64,000 bases of DNA, taken from assembly GCA_017304655.1 (NCBI GenBank), contig JAFKLY010000003.1, positions 372,001 through 436,000 on the forward strand, in the 5' to 3' direction. Positions within the stretch are counted from its first letter, which is position 1. Every line of letters starts with the position of its first letter. This DNA comes from Sphingomonas sp. Its GTDB lineage: Bacteria; Pseudomonadota; Alphaproteobacteria; Sphingomonadales; Sphingomonadaceae. Of the stretch, positions 1-8,948 are shown one piece after another. Under the pieces are notes generated by a model. The model saw nothing but the letters and a program-made list of their open reading frames with translations, was not told where the DNA came from and searched no databases. The position numbers and the translations under genes were made by a program.

Positions 1-619
1 CGACGATGACATGATCAAGCGCCTTGCGCGCATCGCTGAGGGCATTGGAGCGGTCCGTGTCCGTGCCGGTACGCACGGCGTTGATCGCATCCTCGAGAAT
101 CTGGTCCAGCGAGCGGGTGCCGATCACATTCTCGCTGATGCTCTGGCGCGTCGGCACGGCCTCCAGCGACACACCGGCACCGACCGGGACGTTGATCGTG
201 TTCGTGTTGTCGAACACCGGCTGCCCTTGATAATCGGTCTGGTTGATGAGGTCCGAAATGGTCGCACGGATGCCCTCCAGATCCTTTGCGACTGCCTCGC
301 GCCCCGGCGAACCGGACGAGGTGGAACTGGCAGTGACGAGCAGATCCGTGACGCGCGTCATCAGATTGTTGATGTCGTTGAGGTTCGTCTCCGCCTTGGC
401 AGCGCGTGCCTGGGCGAAGCCAAGATTGCTCTTCCATGCTTCGTTGATCGACTGCTGGCGGCCCAGCAGCGAAATCTGTACCCAGTCCTGCGGATTGTCC
501 GACGGCTCGTCGATCTTGATGCCGGTCGAGATCTTCGCCTGCTCGTTCGCGATGTCCTTCGACAACCGGCTCTGGCGATTGATCTCTGCCTGGAGGGACT
601 GCGTCGTGATGAAGACCAT
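1..619 (-). CDS. flgL: FlgL, hook-filament junction protein (partial, 3' end outside window)
   Basis: The frame is open from an ATG at 617-619 to the left edge, so only the N-terminal ~206 residues are visible. The start reads MVFITTQSLQAEINRQ, followed by an ISTGIKIDEPSDNP segment typical of flagellin-family D0/D1 N-termini. It follows flgK by 24 bp, the normal place for FlgL, which together with FlgK joins hook to filament outside the cell. It is the last visible gene of the leftward flg operon. The C-terminal helix cannot be checked. Confidence 0.9.
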   Translation of the reverse strand, partial: MVFITTQSLQAEINRQSRLSKDIANEQAKISTGIKIDEPSDNPQDWVQISLLGRQQSINEAWKSNLGFAQARAAKAETNLNDINNLMTRVTDLLVTASSTSSGSPGREAVAKDLEGIRATISDLINQTDYQGQPVFDNTNTINVPVGAGVSLEAVPTRQSISENVIGTRSLDQILEDAINAVRTGTDTDRSNALSDARKALDHVIV

Positions 620-643
620 GGTCGGTTACTCGCTTCCAGCCGA

Positions 644-1996
644 TCAGAAGATCGCGAACAGGGATTGCATGATTTCGTTGGCAACCTGCACGATCCGTGC
701 GGACGCCTGATAGGCCTGCTGCAAACGCAGCAAATCCGCCGCCTCGCGATCGAGGTTGATGCCGCTCACATCCGCCCGCGCTGCTTGCGCCATCTGATCA
801 CGGTTGGACGCAGCAGTCTGCTCAGCCAGCGTTGCGGAGACCAGATTGCCCTGGGTCGAAATGAAATTCAGCCACTTATCCTCGACCGAACCCGTCCCGC
901 GGATCGAGCTTACCGCCAACAGGTTGCCATTGGCGACACCACTGGTGGAGGCACCGGCGATGTCTGCCGGGTCGGTGATGAGCACACTGATCGTACTCGC
1001 GTCCGCTCCGATCGACAGCAGGGCGCCACCGGGATTACCAGCCGCCGTCTGACCGCCCGTGTGCCAGCTGTTGAGGTCTGTCACATATTGCTGAGCGAGC
1101 GTGTTCAGCGTGTCCAGCCGATCGCGCGCCACGGAGGCACTGGTCGTCATGCCGGCGAGCGAACCGCCCGTGGGATCAGCGATTGCCGTCGCTGTGCCGG
1201 CATCGGCGCCGGCGGTGAAATGCAGCAGGCCATTGCTGTCTTGCGCAACGAACACCTTGATCGAGTCGACGTTCACGACGAGATCGGTCGAACCATATTT
1301 GACGTTCGCCGCATCGTTCGCCCCGATCTCGACCGTGACGTTCAGGCGCTTGGTAATCTCCATGAGCGCCTGATCGCGCGAATCCAGCAGGCTGACATGC
1401 GCCGCCGTGCCTTCCTGCGAACGGCGCAAGCCTTCGTTCGCATCGGCCAACTGCTTCAACGCATCATTGAGCGCCGAAACATCGCTGGTCGCGGCCTGGC
1501 CGATCGACGTGCTGATCGTCGTCAGATCCTGATGGCTCTGCTTGAAGGCGCTGTTGATCTGCTCGAAGGAGAACAGCAGATTGCCCCGCAGCGTCGTATC
1601 CGTGGGGTTGGAAGCCAGCCGTTCGACGGAAGAGAACATCGCGGTCATGCGCTGCCCAACACCGACCGAACTGTCATTGAGCGCGGTTTGAATATCGCTC
1701 ATCCAGCGCGCACGCTGATCGGCGCTGGCGAGCGCATTGGCCGTATTGCGCGCAGCGCCGTCCAGATAATCGTCGCCCGCGCGCACGACACGATTGATCA
1801 TCGCGCCACCATAAGCGAGGCCGGAGCGATACCAGATGGTCGTGCCGGTGCCTGCCGGCGACTCCTTGATCTCGATCGTGCGGCGGCTGTAGCCCGGCGT
1901 CTCGGTGTTGGTGATATTGTTCGAGATCGCGCCCATGGCAGCCTGGAACGCCCGCGCGCCGGAGACGCCGATCAGGAACAGGTCACTGACGGTCAT
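644..1996 (-). CDS. flgK: FlgK, hook-associated protein 1
   Basis: This 450-residue protein is shorter than the enterobacterial form (about 547). The N-terminus has the flagellar rod/hook signature (AISNNITNTETPGYSRRTIEI, interrupted here by no gaps but read in two parts: AISNNITNTETPGY then SRRTIEI). The C-terminus (SGINLDREAADLLRLQQAY, then ARIVQVANEIM) is the matching coiled-coil helix. It caps the hook and starts the filament junction with FlgL. Its start overlaps the end of flgJ by 4 bp, so the two are probably translationally coupled. Confidence 0.95.
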   Translation of the reverse strand: MTVSDLFLIGVSGARAFQAAMGAISNNITNTETPGYSRRTIEIKESPAGTGTTIWYRSGLAYGGAMINRVVRAGDDYLDGAARNTANALASADQRARWMSDIQTALNDSSVGVGQRMTAMFSSVERLASNPTDTTLRGNLLFSFEQINSAFKQSHQDLTTISTSIGQAATSDVSALNDALKQLADANEGLRRSQEGTAAHVSLLDSRDQALMEITKRLNVTVEIGANDAANVKYGSTDLVVNVDSIKVFVAQDSNGLLHFTAGADAGTATAIADPTGGSLAGMTTSASVARDRLDTLNTLAQQYVTDLNSWHTGGQTAAGNPGGALLSIGADASTISVLITDPADIAGASTSGVANGNLLAVSSIRGTGSVEDKWLNFISTQGNLVSATLAEQTAASNRDQMAQAARADVSGINLDREAADLLRLQQAYQASARIVQVANEIMQSLFAIF

Positions 1997-2304
1997 GATT
2001 TCTTCTCAAGCTGGCGCAGGATGAGATCAGCGATCCCCAGATTGCCCTGGCCGGAGAGATTTTCAGCCATCTTGGCGTCAGAAAGCTCGCGGAACTGATC
2101 GACCGCACTGCTCCCGGCGATGTCCTCCCCCAGGCCCGACTGGCGCATGGTGGAGAGCATCTGGCGCATGAAGATCGCCTCGAAGGCCTTGGCTGCCTTG
2201 GCAAGCTGCGCGCGCTCGCCCGTCGCTGCCGGGCCCTGCGCAGCGGTCTGCGACGTGGCGGCAAAAGCCGAGATGCTGGAAGCCGTGGCGGAAATCTGCG
2301 TCAT
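1993..2304 (-). CDS. flgJ: FlgJ, rod-capping protein without muramidase domain
   Basis: At 103 residues this matches only the N-terminal rod-binding domain of enterobacterial FlgJ (LAKAAKAFEAIFMRQML, then GLGEDIAG and a QFRELSDAKMAENLS segment). The C-terminal glycoside hydrolase domain is missing. The short form is common in alphaproteobacteria, where a separate lytic transglycosylase opens the peptidoglycan; a candidate lies at 10880-11767. ATG overlaps the flgI stop by 4 bp (ATGA), and its own stop overlaps flgK. Confidence 0.9.
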   Translation of the reverse strand: MTQISATASSISAFAATSQTAAQGPAATGERAQLAKAAKAFEAIFMRQMLSTMRQSGLGEDIAGSSAVDQFRELSDAKMAENLSGQGNLGIADLILRQLEKKS

Positions 2305-3437
2305 ATCACTTCCAGCTCCGCTTTCATCGCACCGGCCTGTTTCAGCGCCTCAAGGATCTCGACCAGGTCCGAGGGCGAGGCGCCAACCGCGTTCACCGCC
2401 TTCACAATATCGGCCAGAGACGCCCCACCTTTAAAAAGGAACATCGGATTCTTCTCTTCCTGGGCAGTGATCGCACTCGACTGCTCGACCGCAGTCTCCC
2501 CTTTCGAGAAAGGCGCAGGCTGAACCACGCGGGGCGCCTCCTTGACCGTGACGGTCAGCTTGCCGTGGCTGACGGCAGCAGGCGAGATGCGCACCGCGCC
2601 GTTGATCACGACCGTTCCGGTGCGCGCGTTGACGATCACCCGCGCGGCCGGATCGGCAGGCTTGACCTGGATATTCTCGATCAGCCCCATCATCATGATG
2701 CGGCTCTCCGCGCCCGGCGGCGCAGCAATGGCGATGGAGACACCATCCGTCGCTTTGGCACGTTGATCGCCAAAGGCCAGGTTGATGGCATCCGCCACGC
2801 GCAGTGCCGTGGTCAGGTCCGCCTCGGCCAGGTTGAAGGTGAGCGACGGGCTACTCTCGAAACCGGTGAGCACGGCCCGTTCGACCGAGGCACCGCTCGG
2901 GATCCGACCGGCCGAAGGAACATTCACTGAGAGTTGCGAACCATCGGCACCGGAGACGCCGAGGCCACCGACGGCCAGGTTGCCCTGCGCCATCGCGTAG
3001 ATCTCGCCATCCGCGCCGCGCATCGGCGTGAGTACCAGCGTACCGCCGCGCAGCGACTTGGCTTTGCCCAGCGCCGAGACTGTCACATCTAGGCGCTGGC
3101 CGGGCTTGGCGAAAGCCGGCAACTCGGCGGTCACCAGCACTGCTGCGGCATTTTTGAGTGCCGGATTGACACCCGGCGGCAGGGTGAGGCCGAAGCGCGA
3201 AATCACGCCCTTCACGCCCTGCGTCGCATAATCGAGGCTATCGTCGCCGGTGCCGGCCAGACCGACCACGACGCCATAGCCGACGAGCTGGTTGGTGCGC
3301 AGCCCTTCGAACGTGCCGATATCCTTGATCCGCTCGGCATGCGCCTTGGGCGCGGCGAGCTGAAGCCCGGCGACGATCGCAATGGCGACCAGCCAGCTCA
3401 GCAGGCGAGAGAACAGCATGGGAAGGCGAGAGATCAT
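2301..3437 (-). CDS. flgI: FlgI, flagellar P-ring protein
   Basis: The 378-residue product starts with a Sec signal peptide ending near AAPKAHA, then ERIKDIGTFEGLRTNQLVGY, the conserved start of mature FlgI. It forms the periplasmic P-ring bushing around the rod, with FlgA as its dedicated chaperone (gene at 9496). The C-terminal LADIVKAVNAVGASPSDLVE segment is also typical. An internal ATG at codon 7 is a possible alternative start that would keep the signal peptide. Confidence 0.96.
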   Translation of the reverse strand: MISRLPMLFSRLLSWLVAIAIVAGLQLAAPKAHAERIKDIGTFEGLRTNQLVGYGVVVGLAGTGDDSLDYATQGVKGVISRFGLTLPPGVNPALKNAAAVLVTAELPAFAKPGQRLDVTVSALGKAKSLRGGTLVLTPMRGADGEIYAMAQGNLAVGGLGVSGADGSQLSVNVPSAGRIPSGASVERAVLTGFESSPSLTFNLAEADLTTALRVADAINLAFGDQRAKATDGVSIAIAAPPGAESRIMMMGLIENIQVKPADPAARVIVNARTGTVVINGAVRISPAAVSHGKLTVTVKEAPRVVQPAPFSKGETAVEQSSAITAQEEKNPMFLFKGGASLADIVKAVNAVGASPSDLVEILEALKQAGAMKAELEVI

Positions 3438-3451
3438 GGAAAGAGGCTCCG

Positions 3452-4135
3452 TCAGAAAGGGCTGACCATGGAGAAAAAGCGCTGCAACCAGCCCTGACGG
3501 CTGGAGCGGGCAATCTCGCCCTTGCCGGTGTAGGTGATGCGGGCATCGGCCACGCGCGTGGACAACACGCGATTGTCGGGGCCGACATCGGCCTGACGAA
3601 CCAGTCCCGCGACCTGCACATATTCATCGCCACGATTGAGCGTCAGCTGCTTCTGGCCGCGCACCATCATGGTGCCGTTGCCGAAGACTTTTGCCACCGT
3701 GACCGTGATCTCACCCGAGAGTGCGTTGGACTGGGCTGCATCGCCCTTGCCCTTGAAGCCCTGCGTACCGCTTGCGCCGACATCGCTGGCGCTGAACAGC
3801 TTGCTGAACGGCCCGGTGGTCGGCGGCGTGAGGCCGATGTTGCCGCTGCGGTCGGTATTTGCGCTGGTGCTCTTCGTGGCCTGCGTCCGCTCGACGAGCA
3901 GGATGGTGATGATATCGCCCACCTGCGCCGCACGAGCGCCATTGGTCAGTGAAGAATAGCCGGCGCTCGCCTGGAAGATGGCACCGTTGGGCCGGACCGG
4001 GGACGCGGCCTCTTCCGGTGAATAAGTGACCTGATAGGCCGGATCGGCCAGCGGGTCCTTCTTCTTGCCGAACATGCCGGCCGAAGCAGGGGCCGCAAGC
4101 GCGACGATGGAGGTGAGCGTGAGGAGCGTCTTCAT
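3452..4135 (-). CDS. flgH: FlgH, flagellar L-ring protein lacking a lipobox cysteine
   Basis: This 227-residue L-ring family protein has the expected GDIITILLVERTQA and QLTLNRGDEYVQVAGLVR segments. FlgH is normally an outer-membrane lipoprotein acylated on the first mature cysteine. Here the signal peptide ends ALAAPASAG and the whole protein contains no cysteine, so processing by signal peptidase I is expected. The gene lies 3 bp downstream of flgG and 14 bp upstream of flgI in the flg operon. Confidence 0.93.
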   Translation of the reverse strand: MKTLLTLTSIVALAAPASAGMFGKKKDPLADPAYQVTYSPEEAASPVRPNGAIFQASAGYSSLTNGARAAQVGDIITILLVERTQATKSTSANTDRSGNIGLTPPTTGPFSKLFSASDVGASGTQGFKGKGDAAQSNALSGEITVTVAKVFGNGTMMVRGQKQLTLNRGDEYVQVAGLVRQADVGPDNRVLSTRVADARITYTGKGEIARSSRQGWLQRFFSMVSPF

Positions 4136-4138
4136 GGC

Positions 4139-4927
4139 TTAGAGCTGCTGGTTGACGTACTGGAGCATTTCGTCGGTCGCCTTGATCATCTTCGAGGCGA
4201 TCTCGTAGGCACGCTGGGTCTCGATCATGTCGACCAGCTCTTCGACCGTGTTCACGTTCGATTGCTCAAGCGCACCCTGGCGGATCGTGCCACGCCCTTC
4301 GAGGCCAGCCGCGCCAACCTGCGGCGCGCCGGAGGCCGCCGTCTCAGTCAGCAGATTGCCGCCCGTCGCCTGCAAGCCCGCCGGATTGACGAAGCGCGCC
4401 GTCTCGATCTGACCGATCTGCGTGGGCGCATTCTGGCCCGGCACAGTCGCGGACACAGTCCCGTCATTGCCGATGGTCACGGAGGTGACTCCCTCGGGCA
4501 ACTGGATCTGCGGAATAAGCGGCAGACCGTCGGCGGACACGAGCGTGCCTTCCGCATTGGTCTTGAAATTGCCGGCGCGCGTATAGGCGATCGAACCGTC
4601 CGGCCGTTGAAGCTGGAAGAAGCCAGCCCCCTCGATCGCAAGATCGAAGCTGTTGCCGGTCGTGTTGAGCGTGCCCTGCGTGTCGATCCGCTCGGTGCCG
4701 GTGAGTTGCACGCCGGTGCCGAGATTAAGGCCGATGGCCAGCTTGTTCTGGCTATCCGCCTGGCTGCCCGCGGCAATGACCTGCTGATAGGCAAGCGTCT
4801 CGAAATTCGCGCGGTCGCGCTTGAAGCCCGTGGTGTTCACGTTCGCCAGATTGTTGGCGATGACGCGCATCTTGACGTCCTGAGCATCGAGCCCGGTCCG
4901 CGCCACATGGAGAGCACTGGTCGTCAT
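4139..4927 (-). CDS. flgG: FlgG, distal rod protein
   Basis: The 262-residue product has the rod/hook N-terminal motif (ANNLANVNTTGFKRDRANFE) and the C-terminal LEQSNVNTVEELVDMIETQR helix of FlgG. Length is the same as in enterobacteria (about 260). It forms the distal rod crossing the P- and L-rings, consistent with its position next to flgF and flgH. Confidence 0.96.
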   Translation of the reverse strand: MTTSALHVARTGLDAQDVKMRVIANNLANVNTTGFKRDRANFETLAYQQVIAAGSQADSQNKLAIGLNLGTGVQLTGTERIDTQGTLNTTGNSFDLAIEGAGFFQLQRPDGSIAYTRAGNFKTNAEGTLVSADGLPLIPQIQLPEGVTSVTIGNDGTVSATVPGQNAPTQIGQIETARFVNPAGLQATGGNLLTETAASGAPQVGAAGLEGRGTIRQGALEQSNVNTVEELVDMIETQRAYEIASKMIKATDEMLQYVNQQL

Positions 4928-4954
4928 GTCTCTAGTCCTTCCTGTCTCTCAGCT

Positions 4955-5701
4955 TCAGCCGTCCAGCCGCATCAGGCTGGCACCGCCGGAATCGATGTCC
5001 TTGGCAGTGTCGATCATCTTGATCTGGGTTTCCCATGAGCGACTGGCTTCGATCATCTGAACCAGCGCCACTGTTGCGTTGACGTTCGATCCCTCGAGCG
5101 CACCGCTGGTCACGCTGGCCAACGGGTCCTGCGGCAGCGCGCCACCGTTCACCTCGCGGAACAGATTGTCCGTCCCCTTGGCGATCACTGATCCCTTGGC
5201 GTTGACGAGCTTGATCGTGTCGACGAGTTGCGGCTGGTCGATCTGGCCGCCGGGTGGGACGATCCAGATGCCGCCATCCTTGCCGATCTTGATGCTGTCT
5301 GCTGGCGGCAGCGTAATTGGACCGGCCTCCCCGATCACGGGGCTGCCGTCACCAGTCGTGAGCAGGCCGCTCTCGTTCAGCTTAAGATCGCCCCGTCGGG
5401 TATAGCCTTCCGATCCGTCGTTGGCCTGAACCGCGATCATCGCGTCGCCATCGACGGCCACGTCCAGCGGATTGCCGGTCTGCGTGACCGTGCCCTGCTT
5501 CATGTCGGCGGCGATGACCTGGCCGACCTGCTCGGCGCGGCTCTGAAAGGTGTTCTGGCCGCCAAGCCAGCGGGTGGACGCATTGACGATCTCGGCACGA
5601 AAGCCGGCAGTTTCCGTGTTCGCGAGATTGTTCGCGATCGCGGTCTGCCGCGCCATCGAGCCGCGCATCGCGGTCCTGGCAACATCGATGAGACGATCCA
5701 T
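4955..5701 (-). CDS. flgF: FlgF, proximal rod protein
   Basis: At 248 residues this is the usual FlgF length. The N-terminus contains QTAIANNLANTETAGFRAE and the C-terminus GALEGSNVNATVALVQMIE, both rod-protein signatures. It sits between flgE and flgG, the standard order, and is likely co-transcribed from the flgB promoter. Confidence 0.93.
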   Translation of the reverse strand: MDRLIDVARTAMRGSMARQTAIANNLANTETAGFRAEIVNASTRWLGGQNTFQSRAEQVGQVIAADMKQGTVTQTGNPLDVAVDGDAMIAVQANDGSEGYTRRGDLKLNESGLLTTGDGSPVIGEAGPITLPPADSIKIGKDGGIWIVPPGGQIDQPQLVDTIKLVNAKGSVIAKGTDNLFREVNGGALPQDPLASVTSGALEGSNVNATVALVQMIEASRSWETQIKMIDTAKDIDSGGASLMRLDG

Positions 5702-5736
5702 CGGCTAAGTCCCCGTTTCGGTCCCTGGATCAGCGA

Positions 5737-6555
5737 TCAGGTACGCATGTTCACGACGGTCTGCGTCATCGCAGATGCCGTCTCGATGGCCTTGGCATTG
5801 GCCTGGAAGTTGCGCTGCGCAGAGATAAGCGCCACCAGCTCCTCGGTGATGTCCACGTTCGAGCGCTCCAGCGTGCCGGAGCGGACCGCTCCAAACAGGC
5901 CGTCGTTGCCCGCGCCGTAAATGGCAGAGCCACTGTCGCCGGTAGCGGTCCAGTGCGCGTCGCCTTCCTGACGCAGACCTTCCTGGCTGGGGAAGCTCGC
6001 CATGGCGAGGACACCCAGGTTGACGATCGAGCCATCAGCGAACGTCGCGGCAACCAGACCCGTGTCAGTGATCGACACGGCGGAAAGCTGCACAGTCGGG
6101 TCGCCCGGCTTGGTCGTCGGGATAACGAGATCAGTCAGCGAACCCGCCGCCGTGCTGGTTGGCAGGCCGGTCGCATCCGTCGGCAGTACCTGGAGGCGCG
6201 AACCGGTCGTGTCGACGACGTTTCGGTCCTTGTCCACGCCGAACGCGCCGTTGCGTGTATAGCTGATCGAACCGGCAGAGCCTGCACCACGGACGGTGAA
6301 GAAACCTTCGCCGGTGATCGCGAGATCGAGCGTCTTGTCGGTCGTTTCCAGCGTGCCCTGCGTGAACTGCTGCGCCACGCCGATCAAACGCGCACCCGCG
6401 CCACCGACCGGACCACCGCTCGAAGCAAAAATGTCACCAAAGGAGGCACGACTCTTTTTGAACGCGATCGACGAGACGTTCGCCACGTTGTTCGAGACGA
6501 CCGAGAGGTCCGTCTGCGCACCCTTGAGACCCGAAAGCGAGATATAGAAGGACAT
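5737..6555 (-). CDS. flgE: FlgE, short flagellar hook protein
   Basis: The position after flgD and the termini (SLSGLKGAQTDLSVVSNNVA at the start; ERSNVDITEELVALISAQR near the end) identify the hook subunit. It has only 272 residues, against about 400 in Salmonella, so much of the surface-exposed middle region (domain D2 and part of D1) appears absent. A FlgF/G-like paralogue is the alternative, but flgF and flgG are already accounted for downstream. Confidence 0.85.
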   Translation of the reverse strand: MSFYISLSGLKGAQTDLSVVSNNVANVSSIAFKKSRASFGDIFASSGGPVGGAGARLIGVAQQFTQGTLETTDKTLDLAITGEGFFTVRGAGSAGSISYTRNGAFGVDKDRNVVDTTGSRLQVLPTDATGLPTSTAAGSLTDLVIPTTKPGDPTVQLSAVSITDTGLVAATFADGSIVNLGVLAMASFPSQEGLRQEGDAHWTATGDSGSAIYGAGNDGLFGAVRSGTLERSNVDITEELVALISAQRNFQANAKAIETASAMTQTVVNMRT

Positions 6556-6584
6556 AGGATCAAACTCCTCAGTAGGTTCGTGTG

Positions 6585-7259
6585 TCAGCCGAGACGCAGC
6601 GCGTCGGTCGGCGAGAAATTGCCAAGTGCCGTCATCAGCTTTGCGTTCGATCCGCCGGCGGGCGACTGAACGGCAGCAATACTGGCCCAGGTTGCGACTT
6701 GTGTCGGGTTGGTGCCACGCACCTTGACCTGAAGCGCCTCGCCCCCGACAAAGTCGCCAGCATCATTGGTGCCATCCCAATAAAAGGGTACGGCGCCCGC
6801 CTTCTGCGCACCGAGATCGAGCGTTTTGACCGTGTTGCCGGAGGCGTCGACCAGATCGACAGACACGCCGAGCGCATCGGCGCTCAATGTCAGTTCGCCG
6901 GCATAGGAGCCGGTGCGATCGGGCGTAGCGATGTTGCTCTGAACCAGCATCGACTTGCCGATCCAGTTCGCCGCGTCGGACATGCGCGAACCGCTCACCG
7001 CTTCGGCGATATTGCCGAGCAGCGTGTTCGATTCCGTCTGCGCGGACAGCGAGGAGAACTGAGCCATCTGCGCAACCATCTGATTGTTGTCGAGCGGCTG
7101 GAACGGGTCCTGATGCTGCATTTGCGCGGTGAGCAAAGTGAGGAAACCGCTCATGTCGATCGTGCTGTTCGACTTGGTCGCCGTCTGCGTGAGGTTCCGG
7201 TTGGTAACGGCCGTCGATTGATCGACCGTCCAGGGACTGGAAATTGTGCTATCCGTCAT
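6585..7259 (-). CDS. flgD: FlgD, hook-capping protein
   Basis: The 224-residue protein contains the FlgD N-terminal signature (FLTLLTAQMQHQDPFQPLDN, then NQMVAQMAQFSSLSQ-like sequence) followed by a FlgD Ig-like region around YWDGTNDAGDFV. It acts as the scaffold for hook assembly. Its start overlaps the flgC stop by 4 bp, so translation of the pair is probably coupled. Confidence 0.96.
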   Translation of the reverse strand: MTDSTISSPWTVDQSTAVTNRNLTQTATKSNSTIDMSGFLTLLTAQMQHQDPFQPLDNNQMVAQMAQFSSLSAQTESNTLLGNIAEAVSGSRMSDAANWIGKSMLVQSNIATPDRTGSYAGELTLSADALGVSVDLVDASGNTVKTLDLGAQKAGAVPFYWDGTNDAGDFVGGEALQVKVRGTNPTQVATWASIAAVQSPAGGSNAKLMTALGNFSPTDALRLG

Positions 7260-7669
7260 TTGCCGAGCCTGATCGTTTCGAGGAGAAGGGATTTAGCGGT
7301 CTGAAGGACCTGCACATTGTTCTGGTACATGCGCGCGCTCTCGACCATTTCGACGAGCTCAGCGCTGCTATCCACGCCCGCCTCCCACACGTCGCCATTG
7401 GAATCCGCCAGCGGATGGCCGGGGTCGTGGCGCTTGGTAGCGGGCGTGTCCGAAGTCACGACGCTGTCGACCTTCACGGTCGCAACGCCGGGCTTGTCGA
7501 CCACGGTAGAAAACACCGGACGAATGGCGCGATAAGCCTGGCCTTCGCTGCCCGTGACCGAGCCGGCATTGGCGAGGTTGGACGCTGTGGCATTCAGCCG
7601 GACGAGCTGCGCGGACATGGCGCGACCAGCGATATCGAAGATGTTCATGGGCTTGTCGGCCATGCTCAT
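7256..7669 (-). CDS. flgC: FlgC, proximal rod protein
   Basis: This 137-residue rod protein shows the ATASNLANAGSVTG N-terminal motif and a C-terminal ELVEMVESARMYQNNVQVLQ helix. Length and position between flgB and flgD are standard. Overlaps of 4 bp with both neighbours point to tight translational coupling. Confidence 0.95.
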   Translation of the reverse strand: MSMADKPMNIFDIAGRAMSAQLVRLNATASNLANAGSVTGSEGQAYRAIRPVFSTVVDKPGVATVKVDSVVTSDTPATKRHDPGHPLADSNGDVWEAGVDSSAELVEMVESARMYQNNVQVLQTAKSLLLETIRLGK

Positions 7670-8022
7670 TCTCCCCGCAGAGCGCGCGTGATGGTGTTGA
7701 GGCGCCCCTCCAGGAAGGAGAGCGTCGTGCGGTACTTCACGGCATTCTCGGAGAAGAGCGTCTGCTCGGTCGACATCTCGACCGTGTTGCCATCCGCGCT
7801 CGGCTGGAGCGGCACGCGATAGCCCATCGCAGTCTCGAGCGCGCTGTTGACGGTGCCCTGCTTCTGGGTCGCCGCGGCCAGCGCCTTGTCGAAATCAATG
7901 TCCCGCGCCTTGTAGCCGGGAGTCGAAGCGTTCGCGATATTCGAGGCAATCAGCTCCAGCCGCTGCGACCGCAGCGCCAGGGCCTTGCCATGAATGCCGA
8001 ACAAACTGTCCTCCAACGACAT
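7666..8022 (-). CDS. flgB: FlgB, proximal rod protein; first gene of the flg operon
   Basis: The 118-residue product has the rod motif IASNIANASTPGYKARDIDF near residues 27-46 and a FLEGRLNTITRAL C-terminal helix. It is the first gene after a 257-bp intergenic region carrying a sigma-54 promoter about 97 bp upstream of its ATG. Products of the flgB-flgL series build the rod, rings, hook and hook-filament junction. Confidence 0.95.
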   Translation of the reverse strand: MSLEDSLFGIHGKALALRSQRLELIASNIANASTPGYKARDIDFDKALAAATQKQGTVNSALETAMGYRVPLQPSADGNTVEMSTEQTLFSENAVKYRTTLSFLEGRLNTITRALRGE

Positions 8023-8118
8023 TTTTTCCGTGCCTTCCCTAAAGGTCGTCCGAGCCGGACCGTTCTGACCGGATGAGATGGTCCGGTTCAGGCATGGTCC
8101 ATGCCCGCAGGGAATATC

Positions 8119-8134
8119 TGCAAATGCCGTGCCA
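8119..8134 (-). promoter_or_regulatory. Sigma-54 promoter of the flgB operon
   Basis: Read on the minus strand the site is TGGCACGGCATTTGCA, a perfect match to the -24/-12 consensus TGGCAC-N5-TTGCA. It lies 97 bp upstream of the flgB start and points toward it. An enhancer-binding protein such as FlbD or FleQ would be needed; no gene for one is in the window. Confidence 0.9.
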
Positions 8135-8200
8135 ACAGGGTTTTCCGGTGGTCTGCCGGTGTGAGAAGTTATGGATTTCCGCGGCTTTTCGGTTGCGGAG

Positions 8201-8249
8201 CGGCAAGGCCGGCAAGTTTTTGCCGGTCGGCTGCAAGCTATTGCCGGCC
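8201..8249. promoter_or_regulatory. Cluster of CCGGCAA/TTGCCGG half-sites, probable activator sites for the divergent flagellar promoters
   Basis: A palindrome CCGGCAA-gttt-TTGCCGG occupies 8209-8226. Flanking half-sites are CGGCAAG at 8201-8207 and TTGCCGGCC at 8241-8249. The palindrome centre is about 84 bp upstream of the sigma-54 promoter, a normal enhancer distance. The sequence resembles, from memory, the ftr elements bound by Caulobacter FlbD. It also sits just before the rightward MotA-like gene, so it could serve both directions. Confidence 0.6.
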
Positions 8250-8279
8250 TGATGTGCCGGTGGGGGACGAATACGCGCG

Positions 8280-8948
8280 ATGACGGACATTTTCGGCCAT
8301 GTTTTCGCGCCCATCCCCATCTTGATGGTCACTCTTGGTGCCGGCCTCATCGCCATCCTGCAAACCGGACCACAGGCTGCCGCCAGTGCCTTTGCCGCGC
8401 TCCGTCCCCTGCTTACCGCTCGCCCGGACGAGGAACGGGACAACGCCCGCGCCCTCCTCTTCCGCGTGGAAGCCGTCGCCGAACTCAAGGGGCTGGCGCG
8501 CACTGACCGGCTGAAAACCGCCCACCCCTTCTGCGCGCAAGCGCTCCACACGCTCGCCAACGCCAGCGATCTCGACCATTTTGCGCTATGGATCCGCCAG
8601 GCCATCGCCGATCGGCGCGCCCGTCACGAGCGCGTGATTGCTTTCTGGAGCGCGATTGCAGACGCAGCGCCGGCCATGGGCATGGCGGGCACCATCATCG
8701 GCCTGATCGGCATGTTCGCTGCCATGCGCGATCCCGCCACGATTGGCCCCTCCATGGCACTCGCGCTCATGACGACGCTGCACGGCATGATCCTGGCCAA
8801 CGCCATTGCCGGCCCGATCGCCAACCGGCTCGCCAGCCTGTCCGCGCGTGAGCTGGAATGGCAGCGGGCGCTGGCCGACCGCATGATCGCGATTGCCGCC
8901 AATGAGCCGGCCATGCTGCGCCGGCCAATGCCGCGCGAAGTCGCATGA
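8280..8948 (+). CDS. MotA-like stator subunit (compact)
   Basis: The 222-residue protein carries the MotA/PomA core: PAMGMAGTIIGLIGMF at 131-146 and SMALALMTTLHGMILAN around 158-174. Predicted membrane segments are near 9-28, 126-147 and 157-182. That gives three segments, one fewer than canonical four-helix MotA, with a cytoplasmic loop of about 95 residues. It should form the inner-membrane ion channel with the next gene, with which it overlaps by 4 bp. The GTIxGLIxMF wording favours MotA over TolQ/ExbB. GGGGGA at 8261-8266 is a possible ribosome site. Confidence 0.75.
   Translation: MTDIFGHVFAPIPILMVTLGAGLIAILQTGPQAAASAFAALRPLLTARPDEERDNARALLFRVEAVAELKGLARTDRLKTAHPFCAQALHTLANASDLDHFALWIRQAIADRRARHERVIAFWSAIADAAPAMGMAGTIIGLIGMFAAMRDPATIGPSMALALMTTLHGMILANAIAGPIANRLASLSARELEWQRALADRMIAIAANEPAMLRRPMPREVA

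Noticed and set aside
11..2098. A 695-codon open frame on the + strand
   Set aside because: It is antisense to flgL, flgK and the start of flgJ, which have clear family signatures; long antisense frames are expected in high-GC codon usage.
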